A DNA stretch of 64,000 nucleotides from Planococcus sp. CP5-4_YE (GTDB lineage Bacteria; Bacillota; Bacilli; Bacillales_A; Planococcaceae): contig NZ_JAHPZO010000001.1 in the NCBI RefSeq assembly GCF_019042655.1, positions 124,001-188,000 on the forward strand. The letters are read 5' to 3'. The position numbers and the translations under genes are program-made. The notes beneath the pieces were generated by a model. The model searched no databases, had not been told where the DNA came from, and worked only from the letters and a program-made list of their open reading frames with translations. Positions 55,654 through 62,877 of this stretch are shown here, in pieces; within the stretch, counting starts at the first letter, position 1; each line of letters starts with the position of its first letter.

Positions 55654-56634
55654 CTAATCTGTTAAATTTTTCAGCGTTTGTTTTTCTGCAATCGCCGCTG
55701 CGATTTGCTGGCCGTGGAAACGGCCATTTTCGATAAAGATCTCATTAGCGTTGTTTCCGGCAGCGATGACACCTGCGATAAATAAATCCTCAACGTTCGT
55801 CTCCATCGTTTCTTCATTGAAAGATGGCCTGCCGCTTGCCGCATCGATGTCAATCCCCATGTGCCGGAGAAAACTGTGATCCGGATGATAGCCAATCATG
55901 GCAAAGACAAAATCATTTGCGAAGGTTTCTTTCGTATCGTTGACGGTCAGTTCCACTTCCCCTTCACGGATCTCGTCGACGATGGAATCGAACAACATGG
56001 TAATTTCACCTTGGCGCACGAGTCCGTCGAATTCCGGCAAAATCCATGGCTTGACACTTTTCGAATAACTCGTGCCGTGATAGGACACCGTCACGCGGCT
56101 GCCGGCTTTATGTAGTTCCAGCGCTGCGTCCACCGCCGAATTCTTACCCCCGATCACCAACACGTCACGGTCAAAATAAGGATGTCCTTCCTTGAAATAA
56201 TGCATCACTTTCGGCAAATCCGCACCCGGCACTTCAAGCTTGTTCGGATGGTCATAATAGCCTGTTGCGACTACCACATATTTTGCTTTGTATTCATTTT
56301 TGGTTGTTTTTACAAAAAAGCCGTCCGATTGTTCAATCGATATAGCTGTTTCGAATGCCCGTACATCTAGTGCGTGCCGCTTCACCACTTCACGGTAATA
56401 GACGAGCGCTTGATTGCGCTTCGGCTTGCGGTCTTCGGTAATGAATGGCACATCCCCGATCGACAATTTTTCGCTGCTGCTAAAAAATGTCTGATGCGTC
56501 GGATAGTGATAGATGGCGTTGACGATATTTCCTTTTTCGAGAATGATAGGGTGCAAGCCCATTCTCTGTATTTCGATGGCGGCCGATAAACCGCACGGCC
56601 CGCCCCCTACGATAATGACATCTGCATGTTCCAT
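55654..56634 (-). CDS. ypdA: Bacillithiol disulfide reductase Bdr (YpdA)
   Basis: A 326-residue FAD/NADPH reductase. GGGPCGLSAAIEIQRMG is the FAD loop and includes the single redox cysteine (Cys14) of the family. VLVIGGKNSAVDAALELHKAG is the NADPH site and FIAGVIAAGNN is the second FAD motif. It reduces oxidised bacillithiol, so it fits bshA about 28 kb away. ATG 56634 has AGGAGTGG upstream; the frame opens at 56733. Confidence 0.94.
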   Translation of the reverse strand: MEHADVIIVGGGPCGLSAAIEIQRMGLHPIILEKGNIVNAIYHYPTHQTFFSSSEKLSIGDVPFITEDRKPKRNQALVYYREVVKRHALDVRAFETAISIEQSDGFFVKTTKNEYKAKYVVVATGYYDHPNKLEVPGADLPKVMHYFKEGHPYFDRDVLVIGGKNSAVDAALELHKAGSRVTVSYHGTSYSKSVKPWILPEFDGLVRQGEITMLFDSIVDEIREGEVELTVNDTKETFANDFVFAMIGYHPDHSFLRHMGIDIDAASGRPSFNEETMETNVEDLFIAGVIAAGNNANEIFIENGRFHGQQIAAAIAEKQTLKNLTD

Positions 56635-56668
56635 TTCAACCACTCCTGTAATAATGTCCATATCCATC

Positions 56669-57454
56669 TTAGCCGATTGCAGAGCTTTGCGCCAAATACT
56701 TGTTGCCCGAGGCAGGATGAATTTCAAGAACATGGTATTGCGCTTTTGCGCCCAGCCTTAACGGCAATGTCGTCGTGCCGAACCCATTGCTGATGAGTTC
56801 GGTGATTCCTTGCGCAACAGTCAAAGAGCCCCGGTCGAATATTCCGAACGGCCCCAGCCTGATTTGGCCTCCATGAGTATGGCCTGCAATCATCAGGCTG
56901 ACTGGATAATGTTGTTTTACATGCTTAAAGACAAAAGGCGTATGGGAGATGAAAATGACGGAATCGCCTTTCTCGACAGTGCGGAAAGCATCTTGCACAC
57001 TATTTTCCCGAAAAGCGAAATAATCGATTCCTGTCAATTTGAGCTTAGTGTTTCCGAACAATTCAACCGATTCATCATCAAGTATGATGGCACCTTGTTC
57101 TTCGAGCAATGCCCTCAACCGTTCTTCGCCGATTTCCCTGTCATTATTTCCGAACACGTAATAAACTGGAGCAAGTTCACTCAAAACCCGCAAGTTTTCA
57201 CGGATGCGTTGTTCCGGAACCCCCCATTCCACGAAATCCCCGCCGATGACGACAAGATCGACGTTATCAGCGAACATATCGCGCCGCAGCTTGCGCCGGT
57301 GAACGTCGGAGATAAAAAGCAGTTTAAACGGAGAAAATTGGGCGTTTCCCGATAAGCGGAGGGCTGCTGTTTCTTTTTTTTCGCTGTGGGCGGCACGGAA
57401 CATCCACGCCAGTAAAGCCAAGCCCGCAAATCCGATCCGTAAAATCCATTTCAT
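56669..57454 (-). CDS. ypbG: Membrane-anchored metallophosphoesterase (YpbG type)
   Basis: A 261-residue calcineurin-like phosphoesterase behind one N-terminal helix (residues 4-20). Metal ligands are FISDVHRRK, GGDFVEWG, FGNNDRE (the usual GNH(D/E), with N in place of H) and GHTHGGQ. The B. subtilis YpbG function is not established to my knowledge. ATG 57454 is nine bases after AAAGG. Confidence 0.88.
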   Translation of the reverse strand: MKWILRIGFAGLALLAWMFRAAHSEKKETAALRLSGNAQFSPFKLLFISDVHRRKLRRDMFADNVDLVVIGGDFVEWGVPEQRIRENLRVLSELAPVYYVFGNNDREIGEERLRALLEEQGAIILDDESVELFGNTKLKLTGIDYFAFRENSVQDAFRTVEKGDSVIFISHTPFVFKHVKQHYPVSLMIAGHTHGGQIRLGPFGIFDRGSLTVAQGITELISNGFGTTTLPLRLGAKAQYHVLEIHPASGNKYLAQSSAIG

Positions 57455-57482
57455 GACGTACATCCTTTCCGAAGCAACAAAA

Positions 57483-57505
57483 AAACATAAGCTGCGCTTA
57501 TGTTT
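57483..57505 (-). terminator. Intrinsic terminator after the CBS/ACT gene
   Basis: AAACATAAGC pairs with GCTTATGTTT and is followed in the minus direction by seven T in all. Confidence 0.88.
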
Positions 57506-57523
57506 TCCTGTTCAAGCCGCTAT

Positions 57524-58153
57524 TCAATCTTCAGTGATATCAAGAATACGGAAGCCGGATTTTTCCAGTTCCTTCGTGAATTTTTCGATATTGTTCTTTT
57601 TCTTGACCTTCAAGACAATGCGGCGCACCATTTTGTCTGTTTCATCAAACGTAACAAGTGAAACGACCGATTCCTTGTATTTCTCAATAATTTCCCCGAG
57701 CCGGCCGATGCGGCCTTCCGATTCAACGGATGTCACAGTAATGCGCACCCCGGATTGTTGCATACCAAATGCACTTTGCAATTGGTTGACGACATCGAAA
57801 CGAGTGACGATCCCTAGAAATTTTTCTTCGTCGACAACAGCGATAATTGGGAAATCACGTAATTCGACCAAGGCTTTTTCATACACATCATCGATATTTA
57901 AGTAGACATCCTGATTGACCATAACATCTTTTACTTTAGTCGAACGGACAAACTCATCTTTTCTTGCATCTGAATAGAAGAAAGCCCGATACGCATGGTA
58001 CCAAGTAAAGATTCCTTTGAATTTGTCGCCATCGACGACTGGCAACGCATCAACGGAATGCCGCTCTAGCAACTCCACACCTTTTTCCATCGTGTCTTCT
58101 GGATTCACTGTAATACATCTTTCTTTTTTCACTAATGCACTTTTAACAAACAT
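57524..58153 (-). CDS. CBS and ACT domain protein (AcuB-like)
   Basis: A 209-residue protein. Residues 1-130 hold a CBS domain pair (TMEKGVELLERHSVDALPVV and DDVYEKALVELRDFPIIAVV). Residues about 135-205 fold like an ACT domain (VRITVTSVESEGRIGRLGEII, KFTKELEKSGFRIL). This combination is AcuB-like and usually senses nucleotides or amino acids. The partner is unknown; it stands alone behind ypbE. Confidence 0.85.
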   Translation of the reverse strand: MFVKSALVKKERCITVNPEDTMEKGVELLERHSVDALPVVDGDKFKGIFTWYHAYRAFFYSDARKDEFVRSTKVKDVMVNQDVYLNIDDVYEKALVELRDFPIIAVVDEEKFLGIVTRFDVVNQLQSAFGMQQSGVRITVTSVESEGRIGRLGEIIEKYKESVVSLVTFDETDKMVRRIVLKVKKKNNIEKFTKELEKSGFRILDITED

Positions 58154-58214
58154 CTGCTCACCTCTTTTTAGATTCTTTCTATCTTTTCCCTAACAGGGAG
58201 CATTTAATCTCGCC

Positions 58215-58997
58215 TTATGGCAAAATCAATGTTTGTCCAGGGCTGATATCGTTAGATGCCAATCCATTGGCCTGTTTAATTTTCTCAACAGCAGCGGCTG
58301 CACCACTTGCACCGTAGTTATTGACTGCAATGCGGTACAGCGTTTCACTCGATTGGACGGTTACTGTCTTGCCGCCAGCAGTCGGGGGTTCCACCTGCTC
58401 TTGTTGCTGCTCTTTTTCTTTTTCTTCAGCTTGTGTACGCTGTTCGGCTTCAGCTTTTGCCTTTTCTTCGGCTTCGGCATTAGCTTTAGCTTCGGCTTCT
58501 TCACGCGCTTGTTGTTCTGCCAGCGCTGTTTCCTTGGCTTTTTCCGCTGCTTGTTGTTCCGCAGCCGCCTGCTCTTTCTCTTTCGCTTTGACAGCTGCCT
58601 TTTCTTCACGCTCACGCGCTTTTTCTTTCAGCTCTTTTTGTTCTTGCGCTTCTTTTGCTTTGGCATTTTTCTTTTCTTCTTCGTCTTTCTCCTGGTCGTC
58701 TGCAGCGGCAAGTACCGTGCTGTCAGAAGGCGGCTGGGAGTTCAGTTCGAAGCTTACTTCATTTTCGTTTGTTTTGGCAGTTAGCGTGTCATCCGGTTCA
58801 AAGTAAAACGCAACATAGATCAGCAAAGTGACCGGAATCAAGATAAAGATGAAAAACAAGGAAGGTAATAATAAACCCCTGCTTTTTGGCTTGGGCATTT
58901 GGCGTGCGCGCCTCGTCAATTCTGCCATTCGTTCCTGTGACAATTCCTGGCGATTCTTTTCCATTGATTCATGATAATTATCGTTTCCCATTTTCAC
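58215..58997 (-). CDS. ypbE: LysM-domain membrane protein (YpbE type)
   Basis: A 260-residue protein. A basic cytoplasmic segment is followed by one helix (about residues 41-65) and a long Lys/Glu/Ala/Gln-rich stretch (about 100-200) likely forming an extracellular coiled coil. A LysM domain ends the chain (VTVQSSETLYRIAVNNYG, VEKIKQANGL, ISPGQTLIL). The LysM part should bind peptidoglycan. GTG 58997 and ATG 58991 are both possible starts. Confidence 0.88.
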   Translation of the reverse strand: MKMGNDNYHESMEKNRQELSQERMAELTRRARQMPKPKSRGLLLPSLFFIFILIPVTLLIYVAFYFEPDDTLTAKTNENEVSFELNSQPPSDSTVLAAADDQEKDEEEKKNAKAKEAQEQKELKEKAREREEKAAVKAKEKEQAAAEQQAAEKAKETALAEQQAREEAEAKANAEAEEKAKAEAEQRTQAEEKEKEQQQEQVEPPTAGGKTVTVQSSETLYRIAVNNYGASGAAAAVEKIKQANGLASNDISPGQTLILP

Positions 58998-59072
58998 GAC
59001 TACCCCTATCTGTACTAATATATCTATTATGACGAAAAAAGGCTTATTTGTAAATAATAGAAATATAGATTT

Positions 59073-60500
59073 TCATATAGGAAGAAGGACCTCCAATCGC
59101 TCTTTCCAAGACCCTTTTGGCGAAGCTTTCAGTTCACTTTGAAGGTCTTTGAAGAGACTGTAGTCGATCCCGTGAAAACTGCAGCAATTAGGCGGTATTT
59201 CAAGGTTTTCCTGGTCGAAGCTCCTGCTGATGTGTTGCCGTATGCAGCCGCTTGTGTGGACTAGCCTGCGGATTGAGTCAGCTTGCCGTTGTTTTTCTTT
59301 TTTCAATTGTTCGATCTGGTTCAATGTGCCTTCTAGCGGAAGGCGTTCACGCCAATAGGAAATGATGCGATACGCCGTTTCTCTGATCATCCCCTGCTCA
59401 ACCAATTGTTTTGCTTCTTCGCCCCGCTCATAAATCAGTTCAATTTCATGTTTCTCAGGCAAATCATCCATGATTAGACTCTCTACGAGTCGCTCGTCCC
59501 CTACGGCATACAATAAAGTCGCGAGCGAAGGCAAAGAATCCCGGCCGGCACGCCCGACTTCCTGAACATATCCTTCTATAGAAGAAGGCAATTGGAAATG
59601 GATAACGTGGCGGATATCGGGAATATGGACCCCCATGCCGAACGCATTGGTTGCACATACCCACTCCAGCTCCTTGTGGGCAAATTGCTGCTGGACAAAA
59701 ATGCGGTCCTGCTGTTCCATCCCACCGTGATAAAATGCCGCCCGTATGCCGAGAGCGAGAATTCGCTCCGCCAATTCCTGCGATTTGCGCCGCGTTCCGG
59801 CATAAATGATCCCTGGCCCTCCATATGTCGTCACTACGTTTAATAGTTCTTCCAATTTGTCGCTGTCATTATCGAATTTGCGGATATCGTAGCTGATGTT
59901 CTTTCGGTCCATCGGATGTGAATAGACGAATGGGTCAACCAATTTTAAATAACGCTTGATTTCATCTGTTACTTTGTCGGTCGCCGTTGCGGTCAGCGCC
60001 AAGGTTTGTGGATTTCCAAGCTTGGGCAGGACTTCCGCAATGCGCAAATAGTCCGGCCGGAAATCGAAGCCCCATTGAGAAATGCAATGTGCTTCGTCCG
60101 CAACAAGCAGTGAGATGCCGAGTGCTTTCAATTTACCGAGCGCATACGGCTGTACAAGCATTTCAGGAGCGATAAAGATGAATTTATAAGTACCAAGCGT
60201 GTTCCAAACCCTTTCGCGATCTTCCGGTTTCATAAAGGAATTGATGGCAATGACCGATTTTTCTCCCATCTTCTTTAATTGGGCAACTTGGTCTTGCATC
60301 AGCGATAAAAGCGGCGAGACGATAACGATGGCGCCTGGCAAGATTTTCCCGGGCAGCTGATAACACAGCGATTTCCCCATTCCGGTTGGCAACAGCGCCA
60401 GTACGTCACGCCCTGCCAGCACTTGCTCGATTACTTGTTTTTGGCCAGGGCGGAACTCTGTGTAGCCATACGTGTCATATAAAAGCTTTTCAAGATTCAT
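59073..60500 (-). CDS. recQ: RecQ-family ATP-dependent DNA helicase (RecS type)
   Basis: A 475-residue helicase, shorter than E. coli RecQ (no HRDC domain). Walker A is LLPTGMGKSLCYQLPG; the box is DEAH in ADEAHCISQWGFDFRPDYL, and QEVGRAGRDSLPS is motif VI. A reduced zinc segment remains, with cysteines in CIRQHISRSF and NCCSFHG. The B. subtilis counterpart is RecS. It overlaps ypbB by four bases. Confidence 0.93.
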   Translation of the reverse strand: MNLEKLLYDTYGYTEFRPGQKQVIEQVLAGRDVLALLPTGMGKSLCYQLPGKILPGAIVIVSPLLSLMQDQVAQLKKMGEKSVIAINSFMKPEDRERVWNTLGTYKFIFIAPEMLVQPYALGKLKALGISLLVADEAHCISQWGFDFRPDYLRIAEVLPKLGNPQTLALTATATDKVTDEIKRYLKLVDPFVYSHPMDRKNISYDIRKFDNDSDKLEELLNVVTTYGGPGIIYAGTRRKSQELAERILALGIRAAFYHGGMEQQDRIFVQQQFAHKELEWVCATNAFGMGVHIPDIRHVIHFQLPSSIEGYVQEVGRAGRDSLPSLATLLYAVGDERLVESLIMDDLPEKHEIELIYERGEEAKQLVEQGMIRETAYRIISYWRERLPLEGTLNQIEQLKKEKQRQADSIRRLVHTSGCIRQHISRSFDQENLEIPPNCCSFHGIDYSLFKDLQSELKASPKGSWKERLEVLLPI

Positions 60501-61522
60501 GTGAAGCCGCCTCTCATAGCTAATGCCAGCCGGATTTGAAAATAACTGGCTTCTGGCAAACGCTCTTTGATATCCCGCAAGCGCATTGTCTTCAACTCCT
60601 TGCTGATATGATGGATGGATTGAAATAACTGCTCGTCCATAAACGGTGCAGAGCTGAACGCTGGATCGTTCATTGCCATTTCCACGAAATGATCCTCGAT
60701 TGTACTTGTTTTCAGTTGCCGGAGCTCAGCAATCTGCTGAAGTGAAAATCCGCGTTCGGACAAGTTTTGCGTTCGTTTCGCTGATTCCGTCAAAGCGGAT
60801 TGTTGGATGATGCCTTCAAGCATACCCGCGAGCAAGGGATATTCCATCCCTTCAAGGACGTCCAGCCATGCATGCAATGCTTCGACAGCCGCAATTTTCA
60901 CATCTATCGGCAAGAGGCCATGCTCCATGGCCAATTGATCCCAAGTGAGCCCGCCGACACCACACCCCGACAACCGCTCCATTAGGATAGCTTTATGGAC
61001 TTCGCTTGTTTTTGCTAATGCTAAGCTGTTTTCAAGTTGGTTTTTGAACGCTTTTTGAACAGCGGATGAACGAAAGTCGATACGCTTCAAATAAGCTTTG
61101 GCCCATGCCTGTACCGTTTCATCGGTGACGACTGGATCAAAACGCTTTTGCCCTTGCATGAAATTGGACATCGTCTGGACCACCAACGATAGTCGCGAAA
61201 AAAACCTATTTTCATTGCCCCTGTACTTCCAGCCGTTCAAGGGAGCAGGCGGAATTTCCAGAGCGAATGCAGAGCCATGGAGCTGGACCTTGTTGTCATT
61301 CGGAATCAAGAAGCCTTGCGCCTGCAACCTGTCAATGGACGCTAGATAGTCTTGCTTGTCCAGCTTCGGGAGCACTGCAAAATAAGGATGCAGCTTAAAA
61401 TAGCCAATATCCTGAATCGTTTGCCCTGATTTCTTTCCTTTAATTAAATGATAAGGGGAAGAAACGGTCCGTTGACCGTCTACCGCTTTCATAATCGCTA
61501 AAACGACTTCATCGAATCGCAC
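60497..61522 (-). CDS. ypbB: YpbB-like protein with C-terminal helix-turn-helix (HTH_40)
   Basis: A 341-residue protein always paired with recQ in Bacillales. The C-terminal 90 residues carry an HTH_40 domain (GFSLQQIAELRQLKTSTIEDHFVEMA), as found fused to RecQ in other bacteria, so a RecQ partner role is likely but unproved. The frame opens at 61702; GTG 61522 seven bases after GGAGGG is the real start. It overlaps recQ (ATGA). Confidence 0.88.
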   Translation of the reverse strand: MRFDEVVLAIMKAVDGQRTVSSPYHLIKGKKSGQTIQDIGYFKLHPYFAVLPKLDKQDYLASIDRLQAQGFLIPNDNKVQLHGSAFALEIPPAPLNGWKYRGNENRFFSRLSLVVQTMSNFMQGQKRFDPVVTDETVQAWAKAYLKRIDFRSSAVQKAFKNQLENSLALAKTSEVHKAILMERLSGCGVGGLTWDQLAMEHGLLPIDVKIAAVEALHAWLDVLEGMEYPLLAGMLEGIIQQSALTESAKRTQNLSERGFSLQQIAELRQLKTSTIEDHFVEMAMNDPAFSSAPFMDEQLFQSIHHISKELKTMRLRDIKERLPEASYFQIRLALAMRGGFT

Positions 61523-61548
61523 TGAATTACCCTCCTGGCGGTTTTGGG

Positions 61549-61577
61549 TTGAAAAAATCACGAAATATCTATAGAAT
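61549..61577 (+). promoter_or_regulatory. Promoter of the ferredoxin gene
   Basis: TTGAAA and TAGAAT with 17 bases between. The start is near 61584. A possible opposite -10 (TATACT near 61589) may serve ypbB. Confidence 0.75.
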
Positions 61578-61613
61578 AAACACGATAGTATAACTGAACT
61601 TGTTCGGAGATAA

Positions 61614-61880
<267 letters not shown>

Positions 61881-61901
61881 TCAAAACATAGTCAATAGAA
61901 A

Positions 61902-61933
61902 AAGCGGCCGGAAGAATTATCTTCCAGCCGCTT
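61902..61933. terminator. Bidirectional terminator between fer and ribU
   Basis: AAGCGGCCGGAAGA and TCTTCCAGCCGCTT form a 13-14 pair stem, with A and T runs on both sides. Confidence 0.9.
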
Positions 61934-61937
61934 CTTT

Positions 61938-62519
61938 TTATGATAAGTAATAGGAACGTTGTTTTTCTATCCATGTATGCATGCTGCCAAAGATCAACAA
62001 GACGACGGTCGTAAGTGCCAGGCCTTTGATCAAGTTGAATGGCAAGATTCCGAGAACAATGGTCGTGTACAATGCGTTTCCGGTCTGTTCAGGCATATTC
62101 AGGAAATACGTATACATCGGTAAGAACACGAAATAATTCAGCAAACTCATGCCAATTGCCATCGTCAATGTACCGATGATTAACCCGAATGCGATTCCTT
62201 TTTTTGTGGAAACTTTACGGTAAATGGCATAGACCGGCAAAATGAACAATAGGCTCGTCGCAAAATTCGCCATATGCCCTACAGGCACGCCAGTCGGGCT
62301 CCCTGAAAAAATCCAGTCCAATACGTTTTTAAAGAATGCTACTAAGGCGCCTGCCACTGGCCCCATCGTGATCGCAGCGATCAACGCTGGCACGTCACTA
62401 AAATCCACTTTCAAAAATGCTGGCAACGCCGGCAGCGGAAAATTGAATAGCATCAACACAAATGAGATGCTGCTCAGCATACCGATAACGATCATCGATT
62501 GCAATTTCTTGTTCTTCAT
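61938..62519 (-). CDS. ribU: Riboflavin ECF transporter substrate-binding protein RibU
   Basis: A 193-residue membrane S-component with six helices. The FPLPALPAFLKVDFSDVPALI segment is the family signature, with MGPVAGALVAFFKNVLDWIFSGSPTGVPVG next. It works with EcfA1, EcfA2 and EcfT, which are not here, to import riboflavin. ATG 62519 has AAGGAGAGAGG upstream. An FMN riboswitch in the leader controls it. Confidence 0.96.
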   Translation of the reverse strand: MKNKKLQSMIVIGMLSSISFVLMLFNFPLPALPAFLKVDFSDVPALIAAITMGPVAGALVAFFKNVLDWIFSGSPTGVPVGHMANFATSLLFILPVYAIYRKVSTKKGIAFGLIIGTLTMAIGMSLLNYFVFLPMYTYFLNMPEQTGNALYTTIVLGILPFNLIKGLALTTVVLLIFGSMHTWIEKQRSYYLS

Positions 62520-62583
62520 GTTCCTCTCTCCTTGTCGTGATTCACCAGAAGAAAGGTTCGGAGCGCATGCTGCCCTAAAAAAT

Positions 62584-62608
62584 CCCTTAAGCAAGAGTCG
62601 CTTAAGGG
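62584..62608 (-). terminator. FMN riboswitch terminator
   Basis: CCCTTAAGC pairs with GCTTAAGGG, then ATTTTTT in the minus direction. FMN binding should favour it and stop ribU transcription. Confidence 0.88.
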
Positions 62609-62667
62609 AGAGTCAGGCACACTGAATAAACGGTCCGTTGTTAAAAAACGGCATGCGTCCGCACCTT

Positions 62668-62796
62668 CACCTTCTCCCATCCAGACTATACTGTCGGCTT
62701 TGGAATCTCACCAAATCCTGCTTTTTACGGCTCGCGGGCTGATGGACCATGATGTCCAATTACCGCCGGTAGGGAATTGCACCCTGCCCCGAAGAT
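62668..62796 (-). promoter_or_regulatory. FMN riboswitch (RFN element) upstream of ribU
   Basis: The 358-base space before ribU holds an RFN element. From the 5' end: ATCTTCGGGGCAGGGTG, AATTCCCTACCGGCGGTAA, AGCCCGCGAGCC, then AGGATTTGGTGAGATTCC, AAAGCCGACAGT and TAGTCTGGATGGGAGAAGG. These are the conserved RFN blocks. It reports FMN level and ends in the terminator at 62584-62608. Confidence 0.97.
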
Positions 62797-62833
62797 GAAT
62801 CGATATTTTTTTATACAAGTTAATCTTATAAAA

Positions 62834-62877
62834 AAAAGACCGCAATGTAAACCATACTGCTTACATTGCGGTCTTTT
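62834..62877. terminator. Terminator after the rsiX-like gene
   Basis: A 17-pair stem (AAAAGACCGCAATGTAA and complement) with a ten-base loop and T or A runs on both sides, right behind the stop codon. Confidence 0.92.

Noticed and set aside
58233..58806. Long plus-strand frames rich in Phe/Leu or Ser across ypbE
   Set aside because: They mirror the Lys/Glu/Ala-rich coding stretch of ypbE.
61598..61611. GAACTTGTTC palindrome upstream of fer and ypbB, resembling a LexA (SOS) box
   Set aside because: The Bacillus LexA box needs four bases between GAAC and GTTC; here there are two. No other box was found near recQ.
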